The translations under genes were made by a program, and so were the position numbers. From assembly GCF_001514195.1 (NCBI RefSeq), contig NZ_KQ948743.1:85941-149940 (forward strand): a DNA stretch of 64,000 nucleotides. Reading direction: 5' to 3'. Positions 7,866 to 15,467 of the stretch are shown piece after piece. Origin of the DNA: Streptomyces griseorubiginosus. GTDB lineage: Bacteria; Actinomycetota; Actinomycetes; Streptomycetales; Streptomycetaceae. Every line of letters begins with the position of its first letter. The first letter of the stretch is position 1. Below the pieces are notes generated by a model. The model worked only from the letters and a program-made list of their open reading frames with translations. It did not search any database and was not told the DNA's origin.

Positions 7866-9500
7866 GTGAACGACGAGACTCGCGGCGCCTTGGCGGGCCG
7901 TACCGTCGGCTCTGCCGGGTCCAGCGCGCCGCAGGCCCGTGTCCTTCCGGCCGCGGCCACCGAGGTCACCGAGGTCACCGAGGTCACCGTGTCGTGCGCG
8001 TCCGACTCCGCGTCCCGCCGCGCCCTGGCACACGGCCTGCAACAGTTGCGGGACGGCCCCGTCGCGGATGCCTGTTCGGCGCTCCTGCGTGCCGCCGCAG
8101 GACTGCGTGAGACCGACCCCCTCGCAGCTCGCCGCGCCCTGCTGGCAGCGGCGTCGGCGGCCTGGTCGGCCGGTGACCACGACACCTACCGGCGCGTCTT
8201 TGCGGTAGCACCCTGTCCCGTTTGCAGTGCGGTGGACGCGTCGACGCCGTGCGCGAGGGAGTGTCCCGAGGCCGCGTGGAGGGATCACCGGATCGGGATG
8301 AGCGCGGTGGCACAGGGCGACTTACGACGGGCCACCAGGATCCTGGAGCCCTGGTTGCACGAGGTCACGCCCCGGGCGGAGACGGAGGAGCTCTGCGACG
8401 CCGGAAGCATGGCCCTCCTGCTGGGCCGGCTCCCCCTCGCGCGTCGGCTCCTGAGCCTGGCCTTGGCGTCCGCGCGCTCGTCGGGAGCGGAGACCGCGGT
8501 CGCGGGCATCATCGCGCACCTGGCCTGCGCCGAACTGCGAGCGGGCCTCCACCCCCAGGCCCGCGCCCACGCCGAGGAAGGTCTGGTGCTCGCGCGCCGA
8601 CTCGGGCAACTCAACGTGGCCGCCGAACTGTCGGCCCTATGCGCCCTCGTCGTCTCCATCGCGGGTGACCTGCGCACGGTCCGCGACCAGGTCGCGGAGG
8701 TCCTGGCCGTCGCTCAGCCGCACGGGCTGGCCCAGGCCGCGTTTCTCGCCGAGTGGGCTCAGGCGCGGGCGGAACTCGCTGAGGGCAAGGTCGAGCGGGC
8801 GGCCGCCCGGCTGGCCCCGCTGGTCCAACCTGGCGCGCGGCAGGGCCATTTCGGGCTGTGGTTCCTGGCCGTGCCATGCTTCGTCGAGGCCTGTGTCCTG
8901 TCCGACCGGGTTCTCGAGGCGCCGGAGATGGTCGACCTGTTCGCCGTCTGGGCGGATCTCGGCGCCGACCCGCAGGCGCCGGCGCAGCTGGCGCGGTGCC
9001 GGGCCCTCCTCGCGCCCGCCGACCGGAGCGAGGAGCTCTACCGTGCCGCGCTCGCCCACCACGAGAAGGCGTCAGGGCCGTACGAGCACGCGCGCACCCA
9101 TCTGGCCTTCGGCATGTGGCTACGGCGCCGCCGCCGGCCGACCCAGGCACGGGACCAGTTGCGTGCCGCGCTGATGGGTTTCGAGCACTGTGGCGCGGCA
9201 CTGTGGGCCAAGCGTGCCGGCGCGGAACTGCGGGCGGCCGGGGAGGCGAGCGGGACTGCCGAGGCGGGGTTGTTGTCCTCGCTCACGCCGCAGCAGGCGC
9301 GTATAGCGCGGGATGTGGCGCGTGGCGCGACGAACAAGGAGATCGCCGCGGAGCTGTCCATCAGCATCCGGACAGTCGAGTACCACCTGCGCAACGTGTT
9401 CGCCCAGCTGGGCGTCCACTCACGCACCGGTCTCGCCCATCTGCTGGCGAACGTCGACGACGACCACGACCGGGGCTGGGGTCTGCCGGAACCGGGCTGA
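7866..9500 (+). CDS. LuxR-family transcriptional regulator with helical repeat region
   Basis: A 544-residue regulator. The C-terminal 65 residues are a LuxR/GerE helix-turn-helix: LTPQQARIARDVARGATNKEIAAELSISIRTVEYHLRNVF, with the invariant EIA..L.IS..TVE.HL pattern (split here at residues around 470-525). The preceding 400 residues are Ala/Leu/Arg-rich helical repeats like the TPR region of LAL regulators, but no Walker ATPase is present, so it is a short form. A Cys cluster (CPVC, CAREC) near residues 110-130 is unusual. GTG 7866 is chosen because GAGGTGG lies 8 nt upstream. Near its 5' end are three copies of the 9-bp unit ACCGAGGTC, encoding TEVTEVTEV. It is upstream of the PET-hydrolase-like gene on the same strand, but regulation of that gene is only a guess. 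Confidence 0.8.
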   Translation: MNDETRGALAGRTVGSAGSSAPQARVLPAAATEVTEVTEVTVSCASDSASRRALAHGLQQLRDGPVADACSALLRAAAGLRETDPLAARRALLAAASAAWSAGDHDTYRRVFAVAPCPVCSAVDASTPCARECPEAAWRDHRIGMSAVAQGDLRRATRILEPWLHEVTPRAETEELCDAGSMALLLGRLPLARRLLSLALASARSSGAETAVAGIIAHLACAELRAGLHPQARAHAEEGLVLARRLGQLNVAAELSALCALVVSIAGDLRTVRDQVAEVLAVAQPHGLAQAAFLAEWAQARAELAEGKVERAAARLAPLVQPGARQGHFGLWFLAVPCFVEACVLSDRVLEAPEMVDLFAVWADLGADPQAPAQLARCRALLAPADRSEELYRAALAHHEKASGPYEHARTHLAFGMWLRRRRRPTQARDQLRAALMGFEHCGAALWAKRAGAELRAAGEASGTAEAGLLSSLTPQQARIARDVARGATNKEIAAELSISIRTVEYHLRNVFAQLGVHSRTGLAHLLANVDDDHDRGWGLPEPG

Positions 9501-9656
9501 GGGCCAGAGCCGACCGCGCCTGGCCGAACACCCGACGACCGCGTGCCGGTCGACGGGCGTCTTCCGCTGTGACCGATGCTCCGTGACCGACCGCTCCCCG
9601 AGGTGCGCGGTGGTGCGTGTGCGCGGCGTGGGCATGACTGGTGATTCCACTGATGA

Positions 9657-9671
9657 CTGACTTTTGGTCAG
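9657..9671. promoter_or_regulatory. Short inverted repeat before the 20-bp repeat array
   Basis: CTGAC-TTTTG-GTCAG is a perfect 5-bp inverted repeat 20 bp upstream of the tandem repeats. It is weak on its own, but lies in the likely promoter region of the hydrolase gene. Confidence 0.25.
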
Positions 9672-9690
9672 CTCCTACGTTGTTCACCGC

Positions 9691-9750
9691 CGGATGACTC
9701 GTGTCCCGTCCGGATGACTCGTGTCCCGTCCGGATGACTCGTGTCACGTC
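9691..9750. repeat. Three tandem 20-bp repeats upstream of the PET-hydrolase-like gene
   Basis: Copies at 9691-9710, 9711-9730 and 9731-9750; the first two read CGGATGACTCGTGTCCCGTC and the third differs at one base. There are no spacers, so this is not a CRISPR. It ends 80 bp before the hydrolase start, a position suited to an operator array. Confidence 0.85.
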
Positions 9751-9830
9751 CACGGGCCCGACACCGCCTCTCCCCCGGCGGCCTCCGTCGGTCCGAAGGC
9801 GCCGGAACCCTCATCCCCGAAGGAGCCGTG

Positions 9831-10754
9831 ATGAGCGACACCCCACAGACCTCCTCCCCCACGCGCACTTCCCACCGCCGCCGCCTCCGACGCCTCGGCT
9901 CCGGCCTCGCGACGACCGCCGCACTCGTCGGCCTGCTCACCTCGCTGACCGGCGGAGCCCAGGCGGCCGACAACCCGTACGAACGGGGCCCGGCGCCCAC
10001 CACGGCGAGCATCGAGGCCGGCAGGGGCCCCTATGCGGTGTCCCAGACCAGCGTGTCGCGACTCGCGGTGAGCGGGTTCGGCGGCGGCACCATCTACTAC
10101 CCGACGAGCACCGCCGACGGGTCCTTCGGCGCGGTCGCGGTGTCACCGGGGTACACGGCCTACCAGTCCTCGATCGCCTGGCTCGGCCCGCGGCTCGCCT
10201 CCCAGGGCTTCGTCGTCTTCACGATCGACACGCTCACCACCTCCGACCAACCGGACAGCCGCGGGACGCAGTTGCTGGCCGCACTGGACTACCTGGTGCA
10301 GAGCAGCACAGTCCGCAGCCGCATCGACGCCGGACGCCTCGGGGTGATGGGACACTCCATGGGCGGAGGCGGCACCCTCGAGGCGGCCAAGTCCCGCCCC
10401 TCGCTTCAGGCCGCCATCCCGTTGACCGGCTGGAACCTCGACAAGACCTGGCCGGAGATCACCACTCCGACCCTGGTCGTCGGCGCCGACGGTGACACCA
10501 TCGCGCCCGTGGCCACGCACTCCCAGCCGTTCTACTCCACCCTGCCCTCCTCCACCGACCGCGCCTACATCGAGCTGCGTGGGGCCACCCACTTCACACC
10601 GAACTCGTCCAACACGACGATCGCGAAGTACAGCATTTCCTGGCTGAAGCGGTTCATCGACAACGACACCCGCTACGAGCAGTTCCTCTGCCCGCTCCCA
10701 GCCGTCAGCCTCACCATCGCCGAGTCCCGAGGCAACTGCCCGCACACCTCCTGA
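9831..10754 (+). CDS. Secreted cutinase/polyester hydrolase, type I PET-hydrolase-like
   Basis: A 307-residue exported alpha/beta hydrolase that aligns along its length with actinobacterial cutinases of the TfCut2/LCC group. Residues 1-45 are an Arg-rich signal peptide (RRRLRRLGSG, cleavage near AQA). The mature start NPYERGP, SGFGGGTIYYP and SPGYTA are family hallmarks. The nucleophile is Ser176 in GHSMGGG, Asp222 in GADGDTIAPVATH and His254 in GATHFTPN; Tyr108 and Met177 would form the oxyanion hole, and Trp201 the substrate clamp. Cys287 and Cys303 match the conserved C-terminal disulfide. AGGAG stands 5 nt before the ATG. Family members hydrolyse cutin, polyesters and, often, PET; activity here is inferred. 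Two hairpins follow the stop. Confidence 0.92.
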   Translation: MSDTPQTSSPTRTSHRRRLRRLGSGLATTAALVGLLTSLTGGAQAADNPYERGPAPTTASIEAGRGPYAVSQTSVSRLAVSGFGGGTIYYPTSTADGSFGAVAVSPGYTAYQSSIAWLGPRLASQGFVVFTIDTLTTSDQPDSRGTQLLAALDYLVQSSTVRSRIDAGRLGVMGHSMGGGGTLEAAKSRPSLQAAIPLTGWNLDKTWPEITTPTLVVGADGDTIAPVATHSQPFYSTLPSSTDRAYIELRGATHFTPNSSNTTIAKYSISWLKRFIDNDTRYEQFLCPLPAVSLTIAESRGNCPHTS

Positions 10755-10759
10755 AACCC

Positions 10760-10778
10760 GGCCCCGGCCGCCGGGGCC
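10760..10778. terminator. GC-rich hairpin after the PET-hydrolase-like gene
   Basis: GGCCCCGG (10760-10767) and CCGGGGCC (10771-10778) with a 3-nt loop, 6 bp past the stop. Confidence 0.55.
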
Positions 10779-10789
10779 CTCGCTCGCCA

Positions 10790-10837
10790 CGCTGTCGCCG
10801 CCGCGCGGTCTCTCCGGATCCTGCGGCGGCGACAGCG
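10790..10837. terminator. Second, longer hairpin after the PET-hydrolase-like gene
   Basis: Perfect 14-bp arms CGCTGTCGCCGCCG (10790-10803) and CGGCGGCGACAGCG (10824-10837) with a 20-nt loop. With the hairpin at 10760 it forms a tandem terminator. The remaining 10838-11102 stretch holds no gene that I can support. Confidence 0.6.
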
Positions 10838-11102
10838 CCGTCGTGCGCGGGGCTTCAGCGGGGGCGGGCGGGTACACATCGCGGATCACGCCCGCACGGT
10901 GCGTTCAGGGAGTGAAGACCTCATTGAGGCGTTTGATGTCACGTAGGCACCGAGGTGGTGGGTAAGGACCAGTCCCGAATCCGGGTGCGCCTCAAGCCAG
11001 TCGAGCCTTCGCAGCGGCCGGCGACTTCGAGGGCGTCGTCACCTTCGGGGCCGGGTTCCACGGTCCCTTTTCGATCACCTAGAACACATGCGGTTGCCCG
11101 AG

Positions 11103-11543
11103 TCAGCGGGGCATGTGCTGTGCAAGTGCCCGTGCCTTCTCACGCAGGCCCGCAGCCCAGACTCCGCCGTGCGCAGGGGCAGACATCCCCGTGACGACAG
11201 AAACCTGCACGTCCTCGAGCCGGGCTTCTGGAGTGGCTTCGTGCCGTGCCCAGTCCACCTTGATCCCGGAGCGCTCCGCAAGAACCAGCACCGTGGCAGT
11301 GAAGCCTTCGGAGAGCGCGAGAAGGATGGCGTGGCTCGTTCTTCGGTGCTTCACCAAGAGGGCGTTTACGAAGGTCTCGAGGACCTCAGGGCTGATTTGG
11401 CACTCGTCGTTCTCCATCGGCCCGATGCCCGACGGGAGTCCCAGCTCCGCTTCAAAGACCGCTACCTGGCGCTGAAACATGCGAGAAGTTCCATTGGATG
11501 GGTTCCACAGGGTCTCGTCACCGATGTCGAAGTAATGACTCAT
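11103..11543 (-). CDS. DUF6086-like hypothetical protein
   Basis: A 146-residue cytoplasmic protein. The N-terminus MSHYFDIGDETLWNPSNGTSRMF resembles the DUF6086 group common in Streptomyces, of unknown role. The middle (VLETFVNALLVKHRRTSHAILLALSEGFTATVLVLAER, read in parts) is predicted helical and then beta. The start at 11543 is preferred because AAAGGTG lies upstream and the motif begins there; an in-frame start at 11612 would add 23 residues. It stands alone between hairpins and an IS remnant. Confidence 0.6.
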   Translation of the reverse strand: MSHYFDIGDETLWNPSNGTSRMFQRQVAVFEAELGLPSGIGPMENDECQISPEVLETFVNALLVKHRRTSHAILLALSEGFTATVLVLAERSGIKVDWARHEATPEARLEDVQVSVVTGMSAPAHGGVWAAGLREKARALAQHMPR

Positions 11544-11608
11544 CGCGGCACCTTTCAGCTTGTCAGGACAGGCCAGCGTATCCATTTGGATCAGTGCCGT
11601 CGTCTGCG

Positions 11609-11745
11609 TCACGCCTTCGTCAGACGTCGGTGGCAGATGAGGGTCACGGCTAGGCCGACGAAGGCCGGGAAGTGTTCAGGCTTACGTTCGTAGCAGCGGT
11701 GGAGACGACGACAGCTGGCGAGCCAGGACGCATGCCTCAAGGGCG
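11609..11745 (-). pseudogene. C-terminal remnant of an IS5-type DDE transposase
   Basis: The minus-strand frame ends with WLASCRRLHRCYERKPEHF-PAFVGLAVTLICHRRL, which matches the usual C-terminus of IS5-family transposases (a last conserved RRL-RYER-P-F-AF---A--L-C-RRL block). The rest of the transposase is missing, so only the 3' end of an insertion sequence survives between the DUF6086-like gene and the MFS gene. Confidence 0.6.
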
Positions 11746-11752
11746 CCGTCAC

Positions 11753-11779
11753 CGGGTCATCCACCGTGTGGATGACCCG
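11753..11779. promoter_or_regulatory. Perfect 12-bp inverted repeat upstream of the MFS gene
   Basis: CGGGTCATCCAC (11753-11764), CGT, GTGGATGACCCG (11768-11779). It lies 190 bp upstream of the MFS transporter start, next to the transposase remnant. It could be an operator or part of the old insertion-sequence end. Confidence 0.35.
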
Positions 11780-11968
11780 AATACGGGATTCGGATCGCTC
11801 AAGGGATGGCAGCGGCGCCGCGGGCAGCCCATAGTCGTCCCGACCCGCACGTACTCGTACGCCGCTGTCCGGATCAGTGGTCGACCGTGCGGCCACTCCC
11901 CCACATGCCGTTCGCCGTCGGCACCCCCGAGGCCGATCCGCTTCCGTACGCCGTCCCCTGGAGTCGCC

Positions 11969-13240
11969 ATGCCTGGTTCCGTCCCGCCGTCCGCGACGTC
12001 GTCGACCGCGGTCGGCGATGTCGCGTCGCCGCCCGTCGCCGCCTCCGGACCGGCCCATCTGCTGCGCGTGACCCTGTTGATGGCGGGCAGTTGCCTGCCG
12101 ATCCTCGGGGCGGTGCTGATCGCCCCCGTGCTGCCGAAGATGCAGGACCATTTCGAGTCGACCCCGGGTGCCAAGGCACTGGTGCCGTTGGCGCTGACCG
12201 TTCCGGCGCTGGCGCTGGCGCTACTCGCTCCCTTCGCCGGAGTGATCGTCGACCGGTTGGGCCGCAAGCGTCTGCTGATCGTGGCGACTCTGCTGTACGC
12301 CGTCTTCGGCACAGCCCCGCTCTATCTCGACTCCCTCGGCGCCATCGTCTTCAGCCGTGCCCTTGTCGGCATCGCCGAAGCCGCCATCATGACGTGCTGC
12401 ACCACGCTGATCGGCGACTACTACAGCGGCGCACAGCGGGTGAAGTACCTCGCCCTGCAGACCATGTGCGCTTCCGCGTCGGCCACCGTCTTCTTCGTGA
12501 TCGGCGGGGCCGCCGGGTCGGCGGGCTGGCGGGTGCCCTTCTGGGTGTACGCCGTGAGCCTGGTGCTCGCCCCGCTGATGGCGACCGCACTGCCCAACCC
12601 GGCGTCCCGCGCCGCCGTCGAGGAGGGCCCGGCCGAGGCGGCGGTCCGCCGCAGCTTCCCGTGGCGGCAGTTGCGGGGTATCTGCGGCCTCACCTTCTTC
12701 GGGGCCATGGTCTTCTACACCGTCCCGGTCGAGATGTCGTATCTGCTCGACGACCTCGGGGTGAAGAACTCCGATGTCATCGGCCTGGCCACCGCGGTCT
12801 CGAGCGCCGCCACCGTGGGTGGAGCCATCACCTTCGCCCGCCTGAAGCGCTCCCCCGCCCCGCTGTTGCCCGCTGTTCTCGGGCTCTGCGCGGTCGGCTT
12901 CGCGGTGATGTTCCTGGCGGGCAACGCACCGCTGCTGGTCGTGGGGGCCGTGATCAACTGCGTGGGCACGGGCATGCTGCTTCCCGCCCTCCTCACCAGC
13001 GCCATGTCCCGGCTCGCCTTCGAGGACCGCGGCAGGGGAACGGGACTGTGGACGGCGGCTTTCTTCGGCGGTGAGTTCGTCTGCCCGCTCGTGCTGCTGG
13101 CCGTGGAGTCGGCGGTCGGCACGCTCGCGGGTGCGGTGGGTGTGCTCGGGCTGGCCACCGCCCTCGTGTCCGCCGGTCTCTTCATGGCCCGCCACCGCGG
13201 CGGTGCCGTCGACCGGCCGCTGCCGGAGCAAGCGGTCTGA
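11969..13240 (+). CDS. MFS transporter
   Basis: A 423-residue major facilitator with about 12 hydrophobic segments. The first cytoplasmic loop carries the MFS motif A variant GVIVDRLGRKRLL, and residues 90-115 include SRALVGIAEAAIMTCCTTLIGDYY. The start ATG 11969 follows GGAG and begins a short hydrophilic N-terminus before TM1. It sits next to, and converges with, the LysR gene of the aromatic-degradation cluster, so uptake of the aromatic acid or ester is a reasonable role; export of an intermediate is also possible. A strong hairpin follows the stop. Confidence 0.85.
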   Translation: MPGSVPPSATSSTAVGDVASPPVAASGPAHLLRVTLLMAGSCLPILGAVLIAPVLPKMQDHFESTPGAKALVPLALTVPALALALLAPFAGVIVDRLGRKRLLIVATLLYAVFGTAPLYLDSLGAIVFSRALVGIAEAAIMTCCTTLIGDYYSGAQRVKYLALQTMCASASATVFFVIGGAAGSAGWRVPFWVYAVSLVLAPLMATALPNPASRAAVEEGPAEAAVRRSFPWRQLRGICGLTFFGAMVFYTVPVEMSYLLDDLGVKNSDVIGLATAVSSAATVGGAITFARLKRSPAPLLPAVLGLCAVGFAVMFLAGNAPLLVVGAVINCVGTGMLLPALLTSAMSRLAFEDRGRGTGLWTAAFFGGEFVCPLVLLAVESAVGTLAGAVGVLGLATALVSAGLFMARHRGGAVDRPLPEQAV

Positions 13241-13263
13241 CGGACGCGCGATCGGTTCGAACT

Positions 13264-13302
13264 GCCGTGATGTGCCGACGCGAGGTCGCGGCACATCACG
13301 GC
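13264..13302. terminator. Terminator hairpin after the MFS gene
   Basis: Perfect 14-bp arms GCCGTGATGTGCCG (13264-13277) and CGGCACATCACGGC (13289-13302) around an 11-nt loop, 24 bp past the stop, between two convergent genes. Confidence 0.75.
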
Positions 13303-13304
13303 CT

Positions 13305-13439
13305 CGTCGTGTCAACGCGGCGCAGCCGCCTGCGAGGCCACCCCGGGCCCGTCGTGTCAGCGCAGCGCAGCGACCTGCGAGGCCACCCCGAGCCCATCGT
13401 GTCAGCGCGGCACAGCCGCCTGCGAGGCCTCCCCGACCC
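13305..13439. repeat. Three 45-bp tandem repeats covering the 3' end of the LysR gene
   Basis: Copies start at 13305, 13350 and 13395 with a few mismatches; each begins with C(G/A)TCGTGTCA and contains CCTGCGAGGCC. The third copy contains the last 13 codons and the stop of the minus-strand LysR gene, so the other two look like duplications of that gene's 3' end. Confidence 0.85.
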
Positions 13440-14361
13440 CCTTCAGGACGTCCCCGTCGGCCGTCAACGTCGCCCCCACCTCCGCCGCCTTCTGCCGCAG
13501 CCAGATGTGCGCCGCGTCCTGTGCGTGCACGGGATGCCACCACATCGCCTCCTGCACCGGCACGGCCTCGAACGGGCAGGGCAGGACACGCACCGCCGCG
13601 GCACGGACCGCGCGACGGGCGAGCCGTTCCTGGATCATCGCGACCCGGCGGGTGCCCTCGACCATGTGCGGCAGCAGCTGGAAGGTCTGCACGGACACCT
13701 CGACCCGAGGGCTGATGCCGATCATGCTGAGCTGGCGCGCCGCGGGGGCGTCGTAGGGGCGCTGGTAGACGGCCCACGGCAGCCGGGCCAGATGGTCGAG
13801 GGTGACCTCGTCTCGGACTTCGGGGTGGTCGTCGGCGACCAGGCACAGCCAGCGGTCGCTGAACAGGTCGACCGCCGGCAGACCGTCAATGACGCCGTGG
13901 GGCATCAGCAGCCCGTCGACGGTGCTCAGCACATTCGCCGTGTTCTCCACGACGGAGGGCGCCGGGTGCTGGAAGGCGAGCCGGATCCCGGGCGCCTCCC
14001 GGTGCAGGGCGCGGGCCAGGGCAGCCCCGAACACGGCCGCGCCGTAGTCCGACGCGAGCAGGGTGAACTCGCGGGTCTCGGCCGTCGGATCGAAGTCGGC
14101 CTGGCTGGTGAAGACCCTCTCCAGCAGGTCGCAGGCGGTCGCGCTGCGGTCGCGCAGGGCCACGCCGAGGGGGGTCAGCTCGTAGGAGTTGCCGGTCCGG
14201 GCGAGCAGCTCGTCGTCGAAATGGCGCCGCAGCCGGGACAGCGCAGCGCTCATCGCCGGCTGGCTGAGACCGATGCGCTCGCCGGCCCGGGTGACGTTGC
14301 GTTCCTCCAGAAGGGCGCGCAGGGCGACGACCAGGTTGAGGTCGAGACGGGACAGGTTCAC
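13402..14361 (-). CDS. LysR-family regulator of the aromatic cluster
   Basis: A 319-residue LysR regulator. The N-terminal winged helix-turn-helix is clear: LDLNLVVALRALLEERNVTRAG followed by IGLSQPAMSAALSRLRRHF. This N-terminal style and the LELTP-like YELTPLG link mark the NahR/NodD/PcpR group, many of which sense aromatic compounds. Residues about 95-300 are the periplasmic-binding-like effector domain, ending with MWWHPVHAQDAAHIWLR, also seen in the second LysR at 46740. It is divergent from the FAH gene at 14481 and probably activates that operon. Its last codons lie in a 45-bp tandem repeat. Confidence 0.9.
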   Translation of the reverse strand: MNLSRLDLNLVVALRALLEERNVTRAGERIGLSQPAMSAALSRLRRHFDDELLARTGNSYELTPLGVALRDRSATACDLLERVFTSQADFDPTAETREFTLLASDYGAAVFGAALARALHREAPGIRLAFQHPAPSVVENTANVLSTVDGLLMPHGVIDGLPAVDLFSDRWLCLVADDHPEVRDEVTLDHLARLPWAVYQRPYDAPAARQLSMIGISPRVEVSVQTFQLLPHMVEGTRRVAMIQERLARRAVRAAAVRVLPCPFEAVPVQEAMWWHPVHAQDAAHIWLRQKAAEVGATLTADGDVLKGVGEASQAAVPR

Positions 14362-14480
14362 CGGGCACCACCTGGAGGGCGAGGGTATTTGTCACGTGGA
14401 TTTTCGTCATTCACAGGATTCATTTCCGCGATCCGCGGATGACGGTCACAGTAGACCGCAACTCAGCGGGAGGAAATCTC
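14362..14480. promoter_or_regulatory. Divergent promoter region between LysR and the aromatic operon
   Basis: The 119-bp region is less GC-rich than its surroundings and contains the partly palindromic TCATTTCCGCGATCC-GCGGATGA at about 14419-14441, with T-N11-A style symmetry expected of LysR sites, followed by GGGAGGA, the ribosome site of the first operon gene. Exact promoter elements cannot be fixed. Confidence 0.4.
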
Positions 14481-15467
14481 ATGGCAACGCTCGCGCAACC
14501 TGTCGGCCCGTTCGCGCTCGGTACGTTCTCCGCGCCTGACGGGAGGCTGTTTCCCGGCCTGGTGGTCCGGGACCGGGTGCTTGACCTGAGCCAGGTTCTG
14601 TCCTGGGGGCCGGCCGATGTGCGGTCCGTGCTGGAACGCTGGGAGGAGATCCTTCCCGTTCTGCACGTCCTGGCGGGCGAAGACGCCCTGGAGTGGCAGC
14701 GGCTCGACGGCCTGAGCGTGCATGCCCCGGTGCAGCCCCGCCAGATCTTCCAGTCCGGCGCCAACTACCGGCAGCACGTGATCGACCTGGAGGTCGCCCA
14801 CCGCTCCCCGGACGACCCGCGCACGGTCGAGGAGGCACGTGCGGAGATCGCCGCGGTGATGGACCGGCGGGCCGCGGAGGACCTGCCGTACGTGTTCATC
14901 GGCCTGCCCAGTGCCATCACCGGCCCGTACGACGACGTCGTCCTGCCCGCCTGGGCCGAGCAGCCGGACTGGGAGCTGGAGCTTGCGGCCGTCATCGCCA
15001 AGCCCGCCCACCGGGTCTCCGTCGAGGACGCGCTGGAGTACGTCGCCGGGTACACGATCGCCAACGACCTCACCGACCGCGCCACCGTCTTCCGCCGGGA
15101 CATGAAGGCGATCGGCACGGACTGGCTGCGCTGCAAGAACGCTCCTGGCTTCACGCCGCTCGGCCCGTGGATCGTCCCCGCCGGATCGATCGCGGACCCC
15201 GGTGATCTCCGGGTGACGCTGAAGCTCAACGGCCGGACCATGCAGGACGAGTCGACCAAGGACATGCTCTTCGGTGTCGCCCGCCTGGTGTCGTACATCT
15301 CGCAGACCGCCCCGTTGCTGCCGGGGGACCTGGTGCTCACGGGCTCCCCGGCCGGAAACGGTATCCACTGGGGACGGCTGCTGCGCGACGGCGACGTCAT
15401 GGAGGGCTCGATCACGGGGCTGGGCGTTCAGCGCACCCGCTGTGTCGCCGAGGAGGCGGACGCATGA
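14481..15467 (+). CDS. Fumarylacetoacetate hydrolase (FAH)-fold protein, copy 1
   Basis: A 328-residue FAH-fold enzyme. An N-terminal subdomain (FALGTFSAPDGRLFPGLVVRD) precedes the catalytic beta-roll with IFQSGANYRQHV, PSAITGPYDDVVLP, the metal-binding WELELAAVI (Glu-x-Glu) and YTIANDLTDR. Family members hydrolyse or decarboxylate beta-diketo and oxo-acid ring-cleavage products using Mg or Mn. ATG 14481 follows GGGAGGA; an upstream in-frame ATG at 14439 lies in the promoter region. Its stop overlaps the next start (ATGA). A second FAH protein is encoded at 19948, so the two probably act at different steps of the aromatic pathway. Confidence 0.88.
   Translation: MATLAQPVGPFALGTFSAPDGRLFPGLVVRDRVLDLSQVLSWGPADVRSVLERWEEILPVLHVLAGEDALEWQRLDGLSVHAPVQPRQIFQSGANYRQHVIDLEVAHRSPDDPRTVEEARAEIAAVMDRRAAEDLPYVFIGLPSAITGPYDDVVLPAWAEQPDWELELAAVIAKPAHRVSVEDALEYVAGYTIANDLTDRATVFRRDMKAIGTDWLRCKNAPGFTPLGPWIVPAGSIADPGDLRVTLKLNGRTMQDESTKDMLFGVARLVSYISQTAPLLPGDLVLTGSPAGNGIHWGRLLRDGDVMEGSITGLGVQRTRCVAEEADA

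Noticed and set aside
9691..9750. Repeat array considered as a CRISPR
   Set aside because: The 20-bp units are directly adjacent with no spacers and no cas genes are near.
11040..11085. GGGTTCC-type stretch considered as a tRNA T-arm
   Set aside because: No matching acceptor stem, anticodon arm or D-arm can be built around it.
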